Below, piece after piece: positions 53,901 to 61,342 of a stretch of DNA of 64,000 bases. Both the position numbers and the translations under genes were made by a program. The notes beneath the pieces were generated by a model. It was given only the letters and a program-made list of their open reading frames with translations, was not told the origin of the DNA and searched no databases. Location: contig URKY01000002.1 in NCBI GenBank assembly GCA_900548465.1, positions 1 through 64,000 on the forward strand. Direction: 5' to 3'. This stretch comes from an uncultured Eubacterium sp. Lineage in GTDB: Bacteria > Bacillota > Clostridia > Lachnospirales > Lachnospiraceae. Each line of letters opens with the position of its first letter. Positions within the stretch are counted from its first letter, which is position 1.

Positions 53901-54174
53901 ATGGTTCATAGTATTCCCCATCAATAATTAGGAATGTTCTAAAACCTTTTACTGTTGTATTTTCAAAAGCAGTATTGGCTGAATTAAATTCCATTATGGC
54001 ATTGCCCTTATTGTCAATACCAAAGCTGTTCATTCCCTGACCTCTATTAGTATAGAATGTCCACATTGGAATACCTTTAACACCTGCCAAACCAGGTAAA
54101 AAACTAGAAAACGCCGGCAATTTATCATAATCGTCAATGACAAATGTTTCGCCTTCAAGTCTATATTTATCCAT
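50995..54174 (-). CDS. GH94-clan phosphorylase, probably beta-1,3-oligoglucan phosphorylase (GH149/GH161 type)
   Basis: A 1059-residue cytoplasmic protein with the two-part GH94-like plan: an N-terminal beta-sandwich with repeated strands (FWTFYTNRGQGMNSFGI-like start) and a helical barrel. The catalytic block GGKPGWNDAMNGLPGL contains Asp648 as the likely general acid, and VHGRGFVARLSGSTTEM lies in the C-terminal half. The length, longer than true GH94 enzymes, and the PGWNDAMNG form fit GH149/GH161 beta-1,3-oligoglucan phosphorylases, which shorten laminari-oligosaccharides by one glucose 1-phosphate at a time. With GH94 finishing the dimer, the cell could degrade imported chains completely by phosphorolysis. 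The ribosome site is weak (GGTGAC). GH149 versus GH161 cannot be settled here. Confidence 0.75.
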   Translation of the reverse strand: MDKYRLEGETFVIDDYDKLPAFSSFLPGLAGVKGIPMWTFYTNRGQGMNSFGIDNKGNAIMEFNSANTAFENTTVKGFRTFLIIDGEYYEPFFKYEADAKRQIRMNKNSFKVIEKNEKYGIEVTINYYVLPNESIGALVRQVSIKNISGKDKNIEVIDGLPKIITYGISNGEFKEMSNLFKSWAYIKNIDNKVPYYTLRASTKDSAEVSDVEGGYYYLTVRDGKLQDVIYDVDTVFGYDLSLMTPARFIDGGVDNVLAKKQCFANKVPCGFTPFKETVKAGKEIAFDTMMGFAGSVEQINAKIDTFCKPGYIDVKFEEAEELAKSFTSDVKTHTAAGKFDQYIEQCYLDNFLRGGYPYVLNKDGNKSVIHLFSRKHGDPERDYNFFSIAAEYYSQGNGNFRDVSQNRRNDVFFNKDVGDFNVKTFFSLVQADGYNPLEVRPSLFDVKEGKEEEVKKYVEESIDGDASAIEKIVEGKFTPGQISNTIAKLQLNLKVDDGDFIANILNDCNQNIEAGFGEGYWSDHWDYNMDLVDNYLSVYPDKLNEFLFEDKSYKFYDSVAYVVPRDEKYVINHKGDVRQYGMEVEDEEKLAREGFNKWATNWLKTKSGETYNTTLAVKMVILALSKFAQLDVDGIGVEMEGGKPGWNDAMNGLPGLFGSGTPETFELKRLIKFMVENISGDGEIVMPAEIAEYMDAVKATLDKYNNGKLSDYEYWDKVASIREDYRAKVKLAFSGDEVNVTKAHINEVFASFLEKIEKGIEKAIELGNGIVPTYLTHEAVDFEPVTDANGEPVISHYGLQKAKVKEFKTIPLPYFLEGPARMMGYMDADDARKLFNAVKETDIYDKKLAMYKTSASIEKCSMENGRCRAFTPGWQERENVFLHMEYKYILAMIKAGLYDEYYDTITRALIPFLDPNMYGRSTLENSSFLASSVNPNEDVHGRGFVARLSGSTTEMISMWIEMMMGGKVFTYEDGKLVLNFDPKLANWLFDEGKVTFRLLSTCDVTYVNNTGKNTYGDDSAKVSKVEIDGETVATEGKLVGEKAEAVRDGKIKAITVYFE

Positions 54175-54187
54175 AATATGTCACCAA

Positions 54188-54234
54188 GCATCAAACTTAA
54201 TTATATTTGATGCACAAACATCACTTGTGTTTGT
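54188..54234. promoter_or_regulatory. Two adjacent inverted repeats before the oligoglucan phosphorylase
   Basis: GCATCAAA-N10-TTTGATGC (54188-54213) is directly followed by ACAAACA-N7-TGTTTGT (54214-54234) in the 95 bases between the LacI gene and the phosphorylase start. They could be regulator sites or an attenuator; neither has a clean T-run. Confidence 0.4.
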
Positions 54235-54269
54235 TTTCCCTTTCTTCATTTTTAAGTAATTTCTCCGGT

Positions 54270-55271
54270 TTAATTCTTGCGTTTTCCACATGAACTTCTA
54301 TATACCATCTTTGGAGAAAGTTTTGTTACAGTGCCTCCCTTGTCCCCTTCATCATTTAATAATCTGAAAAGTTCATTTGCACTTGCACTACCCATTTCTG
54401 AAATTGGGCTGTGAACTGTTGTAAGTGGTACTTCGTAATAACCACTAAGTGTGCTGTCATCATATCCAACAACACTTATCTGCTCGGGAACCTTGATTCC
54501 CACATCCTGCAATGCCTTTATACATCCCCATGCCATTTCATCGTTAGCACAAAACATTGCTTCCGGTAATTTAACACCACTTGATAATAGCGATCGCATC
54601 TCACTATATGCTAATGCTTCTTCATAATATCCTCTTAAAACAATATCCTCATCTATTGGAAGATTGTTTTTCTGCATCATTTCTACATATCCCTGATAAC
54701 GGTGCTTATCATCTCCTGTATCATTTCCATGCATGTATCCGATTCTCCTGTGTCCTAATTTAATCAGATAATCAATTGCCATGGATGCACCTAATTTATC
54801 ATCAGCCAATACTCCTGAAATATTTTTTCCCTTGCTATTTCTGTCAATGAAAACCATTGGAATATTGACTGTTGCAATTCTTTTTACATAATCTCCTGTT
54901 AAATCTTCGTGATATATAATTGCTCCTGCAACGCCTGAAGCAATTATCATTCTATATATTTCATCAGGAGAGTTTTCATTACTTACATAAATATTTAATA
55001 AATAATTATTTAGCTTACACTGTAAATGAATTGCCTGTGTTAAAACTTTATAAAAATCTCCCTGTAAGCTTGTTAAAAAAAGGCCTATTGTATTTTTTCT
55101 ATTGGACTTTAAAAGTTTTGCATTCATATTTGGAATATAATGCAATTTTTCAACAGCAGCTAATACTCTTTGTTTTGTTTCTTCACTTACAATGTCAGCG
55201 TTGTTAAAAACATTTGATACTGTTGAAATCGCCACACCCGCTTCACGGGCTACATCTTTTATTGTAACCAT
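54270..55271 (-). CDS. LacI-family transcriptional regulator
   Basis: 333 residues. The N-terminal helix-turn-helix MVTIKDVAREAGVAISTVSN with hinge helix NMNAKLLKSNRKNTIGLF is textbook LacI, followed by a periplasmic-binding-like sensor domain (about 60-333, with FIDRNSKGKNISGVLADD and GYDDSTLSGYYEVPLTTV). It is placed inside the glucan locus between a secreted GH16 and the oligoglucan phosphorylase, so it probably represses these operons until a laminari-oligosaccharide or related sugar is bound. GGGAGG lies 8 bases before the ATG. A terminator separates it from the upstream GH16. Three CG-centred palindromes in front of GH16, GH81 and GH94 genes are candidate targets; the effector is inferred from context. 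Confidence 0.9.
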   Translation of the reverse strand: MVTIKDVAREAGVAISTVSNVFNNADIVSEETKQRVLAAVEKLHYIPNMNAKLLKSNRKNTIGLFLTSLQGDFYKVLTQAIHLQCKLNNYLLNIYVSNENSPDEIYRMIIASGVAGAIIYHEDLTGDYVKRIATVNIPMVFIDRNSKGKNISGVLADDKLGASMAIDYLIKLGHRRIGYMHGNDTGDDKHRYQGYVEMMQKNNLPIDEDIVLRGYYEEALAYSEMRSLLSSGVKLPEAMFCANDEMAWGCIKALQDVGIKVPEQISVVGYDDSTLSGYYEVPLTTVHSPISEMGSASANELFRLLNDEGDKGGTVTKLSPKMVYRSSCGKRKN

Positions 55272-55293
55272 ACAATAACCTCCCTGCTAAAAA

Positions 55294-55340
55294 CAGACTT
55301 TGAAATGCAAAGGGTAAAATACCCTTCGCATCCCAGTCTG
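55294..55340 (-). terminator. Terminator after the small GH16 gene
   Basis: CAGACT...AAGGGTA/TACCCTT...AGTCTG forms a two-part stem; on the minus strand TTTTTAGC follows. It closes the transport-GH16 operon before the LacI gene. Confidence 0.8.
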
Positions 55341-55344
55341 ATAT

Positions 55345-56760
55345 TTACTGATATACTCTAACGTAATCCACATACATAAAGTCTCTATAAATTTCGTTGT
55401 AAACATTAGGCATTACATTTCCGTTTGCATCATATACCGGAACCTTTTCATTTGTCTTTGTCCAGTAATTTAATCCCACATTTCCACCTAATGTTCCACC
55501 TACTGCACAGTTAAGAATAAGATAGAATGGTTTATCAAAAGGCCATACCTGTTTATTATCCTGTCCGCCTGTTCCTGTAGCACTGTACATATTAGGATCA
55601 TACGTCCATGTTTCCTGTCCATCAATAGTAAATGTTATAGCATCTGCTGTCCAAATAATTCCATATGTATGGTATTCGCTTGTTGCTGTATTTATTTTGG
55701 TCTCTTTATACTTGTTTCCTGTACTTGATGACATACCATTGAATCTCTTACAATGAATTGACTGAGGTATTATTGTCTTTGTGGCTTCCCACTTTGTTTC
55801 AAGAACGTCAATTTCTCCACAATTTGGCCAAGCTCCGTAATTGTTAGCATTTCCTAACATCCAGCATGCTGCCCATGTTCCCTGTCCCTTAGGAAGTTTT
55901 GCTCTAAATTCTACTTTACCATATGTAAATTCATACTGACCATTTGTCCAAAGTTTTGTTGAATAAATTTTATTTTTGTTAATCTGTTTTGTTCTTGGAT
56001 TGTATTCAAACTGTGGCTTAATGATGAGTGAACCGTCTTTTACTTCACAATACTTCATCTGATAATTCTGAAGTTCCTGGTTTCCGTATCCACCGGCACC
56101 TGTTGCACCATTATTATTCCATTTTGTTGTATCAAGCTTGTTTCCATCAAATTCATCATGCCATACAAGTTTGTATGTTTTAACTGATTTTGTAGCTGAG
56201 AAAGCTTTGCTGTAAACTTTCTTCTTTCCAACTTTTGCAAAAGCCTTAACTTTGAAGTAGTATGTATTTCCTTCTTTTAATCCGCTAATCTTTGTGCTTA
56301 AACTGTTAACACCATTTACATTTACTGCTGTAAATCCACCGCTTGCATTGTTTGAGTAATAAACTGCATAACCTGAGGCGCCTTTAACCTTGTTCCATGT
56401 TACTGTTGCGGTATCTACCGCTGTTAAATCTACTGATTTAATGCTGACATTAGCAAGATTAACTCTTACAGGAACCTTTTTAGAACTCTTTCCTACTTTA
56501 ACAGTAATTTTACATGTTCCGGGCTTCTTAGCTGTAACCTTACCCTTCTTGGATACTGTTGCAATTTTCTTATTGCTTGTTTTAAATTTAGCCTTTTTCT
56601 GTTTTACTTTAATTTTCTTGCTTTTTCCAACTGTTAAAACAATTTTCTTGCCGGACTTGATTGTAACTTTTGCACTTGCCGGTATTGGACTAATGGCAAC
56701 AAGACCTGCAATCATTGCCAATGACAATGCAATGGCTGTGATTTTCTTTGAAATTCTCAT
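55345..56760 (-). CDS. Secreted GH16 beta-1,3-glucanase with Big-like and FN3 domains
   Basis: About 471 residues from the ATG at 56760 (TAGGAGG lies 7 bases before it; the ATG at 56778 would overlap the permease gene). Signal peptide (1-29, ASA-K); a Lys-rich Big_2 domain (about 30-100, KTSNKKIATVSKKGKVTAK); an FN3 domain (about 105-195, YYFKVKAFAKVGKKKVYSKA); GH16 (about 200-471) with NCGEIDVLE, Glu316 and Glu321 around Asp318. Leu replaces the usual Met in E-I-D-x-[ML]-E. In contrast to the giant GH16 it sits in the transporter operon and would release soluble oligosaccharides for it. The basic Big domain may bind the wall. Confidence 0.9.
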   Translation of the reverse strand: MRISKKITAIALSLAMIAGLVAISPIPASAKVTIKSGKKIVLTVGKSKKIKVKQKKAKFKTSNKKIATVSKKGKVTAKKPGTCKITVKVGKSSKKVPVRVNLANVSIKSVDLTAVDTATVTWNKVKGASGYAVYYSNNASGGFTAVNVNGVNSLSTKISGLKEGNTYYFKVKAFAKVGKKKVYSKAFSATKSVKTYKLVWHDEFDGNKLDTTKWNNNGATGAGGYGNQELQNYQMKYCEVKDGSLIIKPQFEYNPRTKQINKNKIYSTKLWTNGQYEFTYGKVEFRAKLPKGQGTWAACWMLGNANNYGAWPNCGEIDVLETKWEATKTIIPQSIHCKRFNGMSSSTGNKYKETKINTATSEYHTYGIIWTADAITFTIDGQETWTYDPNMYSATGTGGQDNKQVWPFDKPFYLILNCAVGGTLGGNVGLNYWTKTNEKVPVYDANGNVMPNVYNEIYRDFMYVDYVRVYQ

Positions 56761-56770
56761 AATCTTCCTC

Positions 56771-57727
56771 CTATTCACCTGTTATTCCTGTGTTTTCAAT
56801 ACCCTCAATAAACTGCTTCTGTACACATGCATATAATACCAATAACGGTGCTATTGCAATTAATGTAGCAGCCATTTTGTTCGCTTCGTTTACAACATTA
56901 CCTGTACTTGCTGCGGCACCATTATCAAACAGTGCCAGCTTACCAGGTAATAGTTCAAGAGCATCACCCAACAGAATATTTGTAGTATATGTTTCATTCC
57001 AGTTAAATACAAATGAGAATAAGAATACTACTAAGATTGTTGAAAGTGATAATCTAATTGCTACATGGTAGAAAACTTTAAATGATCCTGCACCGTCAAT
57101 CATTGCGGCTTCGTCAAGTGACTTAGGTATCATATTAAAGAAGTTGTAGAAAATTAATATCAACATTGTTGAATATGCACCCTGTCCCAATAAAGCCATC
57201 AAAAACTGAGGTACTATCGAGTTAATAAGTTTTATACCAATAATTTCTTCAAATGTACCAAATAAAATTATTCTTGGTACTGTAAGCAATGGAATCGGTA
57301 AGATAAATGCTATTATAAGCATTACAAACCAAAAGTTATGTCCCTTAAATGTATAACGGGATAATGCAAATCCTGTCATAGCTGAAACGGCTGTCTGTGC
57401 AATCGCAAGTAATGCAGAGAACCATATTGAATTTAAAAGCGATGCCGGAACATCCAATGTTGATATGGCGTTCTTAAAGTTATCAAATGTTGCATGCTTT
57501 GCAATCCATGTAATTGAAGGATCAATTAAGTCCTTAGCAGTCATGATTGACTTTGATATCATTTCAAATATAGGTTCCAAAAAGATAAATCCTATACAAA
57601 TAAGTACAAAATAAATTGCAATTTTTGAAACAATATTTACACCTTTTAATCTCTTAATTTTGGCAAAGTTGATTTTCTTTAATGCTGACAAATCAATCTT
57701 CTTTGCGTTACTATTTTTATTTGCCAT
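56771..57727 (-). CDS. Carbohydrate ABC transporter permease, MalG type
   Basis: 318 residues, inner-membrane subunit of a CUT1 sugar importer. Six membrane helices are visible after a basic cytoplasmic N-terminus; the EAA loop that docks the ATPase reads EAAMIDGAGSFKVFYHVAIRL (about 215-235). It overlaps the MalF-type gene by 11 bases, and the small GH16 begins 10 bases after it, so transport and secreted hydrolase share one message. GGAGG precedes the ATG. The N-terminal extension of about 35 residues is longer than usual. Substrate, probably laminari-oligosaccharides, is inferred from the locus. Confidence 0.9.
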   Translation of the reverse strand: MANKNSNAKKIDLSALKKINFAKIKRLKGVNIVSKIAIYFVLICIGFIFLEPIFEMISKSIMTAKDLIDPSITWIAKHATFDNFKNAISTLDVPASLLNSIWFSALLAIAQTAVSAMTGFALSRYTFKGHNFWFVMLIIAFILPIPLLTVPRIILFGTFEEIIGIKLINSIVPQFLMALLGQGAYSTMLILIFYNFFNMIPKSLDEAAMIDGAGSFKVFYHVAIRLSLSTILVVFLFSFVFNWNETYTTNILLGDALELLPGKLALFDNGAAASTGNVVNEANKMAATLIAIAPLLVLYACVQKQFIEGIENTGITGE

Positions 57728-58823
57728 ATAACTTTGCCTCCTTTGACTGATGTCTCTTCTGTGCAGCTAACCTTCTCTTCTGCTGCTTCTCTAATTTCTT
57801 AAGTTTCTTCTCCTGTTTCTGTCTTACCTTAATATCTCTTGGCTTTCTGTTCTTAAACAACAGGAATACGAAACCTACAATTAACAGAACTATTATTGTA
57901 TATATCCAAGCATAAGTTGCCGCGTATCCAAGTCCTGTTCCCGTCTCGCCGGTCTTTTCCTGAATAAGTTCATATACCGGGTTGATTGAATCAAACATAC
58001 CTAATTGAATTACCGTAAATACAGTAATTATCAATCCGATTTGTCTTAACATCGGGATTGTAATCTTCCACATAATCTGCCATGCATTAGCAGAATCAAT
58101 CTTGGCTGCTTCATATATACTCTTGTTAATTTTCTGTAAACCGTTAATAAACAATACTATTGGAATACCTGTAAACCAAAGTATTATTGATAACTCATCA
58201 AATATGTCTGCCAATCCCTGTGCAAGTGCAGGTGAGTAACTATGTATAATCTGCATAATAAATATGTTTGAATATGCATTAGTATGCTCTACTGCTGATG
58301 AAACTTTTTGTGCTGCAGTGTCTGCCGCACCCTGAACTGACATAATCTGGCTCATAACCGGACCTGACATGATAATAACCGGAAGGAAATATATTGTTCT
58401 TAAAATCCCCTTACCTGTGTTAATCTTGCATAAAAGATATGCAATGATAAATGATAATACTACAACGATAAATGTGTAAGGTATAATCATTTTTAAATAA
58501 TTAAGCAATGCAGGTAAAAATTCTGTGTTTCCAACGAATGCCTTAATGTAGTTATTAAAGCCTGCAAAACTGATTTCATATCCTACAATTGTTTTCTTTA
58601 CATTTGTAAAACTTAAATAAATTGTGAACAAGAATGGAAACAGCGTAAATGCTGCGAAACCAACAATCCAAGGTGCCATAAACATATAACCTGTTCTATT
58701 CTGTCTCTGCTGATATGTACGCATCTTCTTTTGTTTCTTAGGTTTACTTTCTTTTTTCTTTTCCACTTTTGTTTCTTTAGGAGTTGTTTCGGCTACTGCC
58801 TCTTTTTTAATGTCTTCAGCCAT
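57717..58823 (-). CDS. Carbohydrate ABC transporter permease, MalF type
   Basis: 368 residues with six or seven membrane helices and the EAA loop EAAKIDSANAWQIMWKIT (about 235-255). Both termini are very basic (KKKESKPKKQKK at the start, RQKQEKKLKKLEKQQKRR near the end), an unusual decoration for this family. AAGGAGG precedes the ATG, which overlaps the stop codon of the DUF5696 gene as TAATG, a sign of translational coupling. Forms the membrane channel with 56771-57727. No ATPase or binding protein is present in the window; the ATPase may be a shared MsmX-like protein. Confidence 0.9.
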   Translation of the reverse strand: MAEDIKKEAVAETTPKETKVEKKKESKPKKQKKMRTYQQRQNRTGYMFMAPWIVGFAAFTLFPFLFTIYLSFTNVKKTIVGYEISFAGFNNYIKAFVGNTEFLPALLNYLKMIIPYTFIVVVLSFIIAYLLCKINTGKGILRTIYFLPVIIMSGPVMSQIMSVQGAADTAAQKVSSAVEHTNAYSNIFIMQIIHSYSPALAQGLADIFDELSIILWFTGIPIVLFINGLQKINKSIYEAAKIDSANAWQIMWKITIPMLRQIGLIITVFTVIQLGMFDSINPVYELIQEKTGETGTGLGYAATYAWIYTIIVLLIVGFVFLLFKNRKPRDIKVRQKQEKKLKKLEKQQKRRLAAQKRHQSKEAKLYGK

Positions 58824-61342
58824 TATTCAACACCTCCTTCTATTACTGCAGCACTCTTCTTTTCAACATCTGTGCCACTTACTGATACTTTTTCATCAGT
58901 ATAGTTAATAATTATTGTCTTCTTGTTTCCATCTTTTTCGTAAATATTTGCAATAACACCGTTATCTAAAACTTTTCTGCTTGTCCATTTGTATCCGATA
59001 ACCTGTGATAACGGATCATTTACTTTCTTGTAAATTTCAGTTACAAGTTTCTCATACTGTTCAAACTCTGTTGAATAGTAATCAGAAGAAGTAGTTGATG
59101 CTAACAAATATGATGGTTGTTTTGTCAGTACAAATGATGGCATAATATTGTAATCAATCATTCTTAACTGATCTGTTGTGCTGTAAAATGAGAAGTTAGC
59201 ATATGGTGCATAAACTTCCATTGTACCGTTTAATACCATCTGTAAGAATGGAACTGTATCTGTTTCGTATACATACTGTGATGTTCCTACAGGTGACTGT
59301 AAATATCTGTCAGTATATTTCCACAAATACTTGTTCGGGTTAACAAGGTTAATCTTTGTTCCTTTTTTCTTCATATTTCCAATTGAAGTCTGGTAAAGCT
59401 TTATTGCCTGACTTACAGTTGTATCTACACCATCACTATTATAAGTACTTACTAAAGTATTTGATGCTCCGTCAATTGTAAATGACTTGCTTAAATCACC
59501 TAAATCATCATACAAATCATCCATCCACTGAGCTGTCTTCTTTGGTGTAGCATATCCGTATTCAGAAACAGGTACGTTCTTAGGGAGAACTCCTGACTTA
59601 TCTACTTTCAAATACTGTGTATTCATATGTTTTGCAGCATTGTTATAATAACTCAGCATGCTTTCATTAATAGTTGTAAATTCTCTTGAGAATGAAATAT
59701 CAATGTTCTTTTTCTGGAAATCAGACATTAAATTTTTAAAATCTGATTCTTTACCGATAGCACTTGAGAAACTTGTGCTGTTTGGCTTTGACAATGTCTG
59801 ACCACCGCTCTGCCATCCGATAAGTCCACTATTAATATTTGTTATTCCATCCTTAATTAACTTATTAAGAATTTCTGATATGTCTTTTGTATTCGTCACG
59901 CTTACCTGCTGTGTTGAGAATACACCCTTCTTTGAATCTGAATTAAGGAAATCGATTCTAATTGGAATGCTGTCTCCTTCAGGAGTGATTTCCGTTAATG
60001 TCTTATTATCAATTAAATGCTGTCTGTATGCCTGAGCCATACCTACATAATCTGCTGAAGGTGTTCCGTCACTTCCGTCACCGCTTAAGAACTGATATGT
60101 CATTGAAATATCAACCTTATTTGGTTCGTCCTGAGTCTTACGGTATGTATCACCAGCCTGGTTAATTACCTGATAGTACTCTGAATTATATTTGAATTTA
60201 GGATAAGCATATGTATATCTTACGTCACCGTCTACTAATGATGATGGTACTGCATTAATTGTCATGTACTCATCGCCCTTGTCAGCGTAAGCTACAAACG
60301 CTGCCTGTGTTCCGTCACCATGAGAAATACCAAATACCGGTAATGTTGGTTTTTTCAGCGGAACAACATCTGTTTCTGTTGAGTAATATGTAAGGTCTGT
60401 TGCAGCATCGCCGCCATATACTTTTCCTTCATAATCACTAAACTTTGTGTCGTTCTCATCAAATCTTACTAAAGCACCACTTCCATCCGGGATCAATGCA
60501 TAACCCGGTGTAAGCTTTTTGCCCTTAAGTTTTACCCAGTCTGACTGGCTCTTATCATATGCAAGAGTTGCACCACCGCTTGTTCCAAGGAATGGTGTAA
60601 TCATAATATTGGCAATCTTCTTTATTGCATCGCCTGTTATTTCTTTATAAGGGATGTCATATTTAATTGTTCCGTTGTCACCAAATGTGATATCAACATT
60701 AATTCCAAGGTCAGCATCTTCTAATTTGAATTTGCAGGCAAGTCTGTATTTGCCGTTTTCCTTGTCAACTTCCTGAAACTCTGAATGACCTTCTTTTTCT
60801 TTATATGCTGCCGAAGAAACTCTTGTAGTCTTCATGGCTTTTCCTTCACCTGTGTAATATTCCACAGTGATAAGTGAATTTGCAAAAGCAGCATAACGGT
60901 CATTTGTAAATGATGAATCCTTTGGTGTATTTGCAAGTTTCTTTACGTCTGCCACAGACATTTCTTTTTCTTCTGCATAATCTTTCAGTTCAGACGGATC
61001 ATTATTTTCTTTTGAACTGTCAACAACACTTAATGCTTCCTCTATGTCTGAAGGAAGTGCAACGTCTACACCTGTTTTCCAGATATATCCGTTTTTTGTG
61101 TTTTCTACTAAGATAATATCTCTATCATCTCTGAAATAATACTTGTAATCACCCTTTTCGCACAGAAATTCATATGCGTTTGATTTTTCAAGGGTTGACT
61201 TTACACTCTCCGGTGCAGGTCTTGTATCTCTGTTTGTGTTAAGGAATGCAGCTGCTACTGCTACTCCGAGAGAAAGGACGCATAAGAGAGATACGACAAG
61301 TGCCACTGCTTTTATTTTTTTATGTCTAGCTACCTGTAACAT
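58823..61342 (-). CDS. DUF5696-like extracytoplasmic protein
   Basis: 839 residues: an N-terminal membrane anchor or signal (about 12-34), then a large exported region that matches, by length and general plan, the DUF5696 proteins found in Firmicute polysaccharide operons with CUT1 permeases. Blocks seen include YKYYFRDDRDIILVENTKNGYIW near 65, PLKKPTLPVFGISHGDGTQAAF near 330, IRIDFLNSDSKKGVF near 460 and FSREFTTINESMLSYYNNAAK near 555. The later part looks like a GH-type barrel but no catalytic pair can be named with confidence. It overlaps the next gene by one base and the preceding gene by 17, so it is tightly co-translated. It may bind or process the sugar at the membrane. Confidence 0.7.
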   Translation of the reverse strand: MLQVARHKKIKAVALVVSLLCVLSLGVAVAAAFLNTNRDTRPAPESVKSTLEKSNAYEFLCEKGDYKYYFRDDRDIILVENTKNGYIWKTGVDVALPSDIEEALSVVDSSKENNDPSELKDYAEEKEMSVADVKKLANTPKDSSFTNDRYAAFANSLITVEYYTGEGKAMKTTRVSSAAYKEKEGHSEFQEVDKENGKYRLACKFKLEDADLGINVDITFGDNGTIKYDIPYKEITGDAIKKIANIMITPFLGTSGGATLAYDKSQSDWVKLKGKKLTPGYALIPDGSGALVRFDENDTKFSDYEGKVYGGDAATDLTYYSTETDVVPLKKPTLPVFGISHGDGTQAAFVAYADKGDEYMTINAVPSSLVDGDVRYTYAYPKFKYNSEYYQVINQAGDTYRKTQDEPNKVDISMTYQFLSGDGSDGTPSADYVGMAQAYRQHLIDNKTLTEITPEGDSIPIRIDFLNSDSKKGVFSTQQVSVTNTKDISEILNKLIKDGITNINSGLIGWQSGGQTLSKPNSTSFSSAIGKESDFKNLMSDFQKKNIDISFSREFTTINESMLSYYNNAAKHMNTQYLKVDKSGVLPKNVPVSEYGYATPKKTAQWMDDLYDDLGDLSKSFTIDGASNTLVSTYNSDGVDTTVSQAIKLYQTSIGNMKKKGTKINLVNPNKYLWKYTDRYLQSPVGTSQYVYETDTVPFLQMVLNGTMEVYAPYANFSFYSTTDQLRMIDYNIMPSFVLTKQPSYLLASTTSSDYYSTEFEQYEKLVTEIYKKVNDPLSQVIGYKWTSRKVLDNGVIANIYEKDGNKKTIIINYTDEKVSVSGTDVEKKSAAVIEGGVE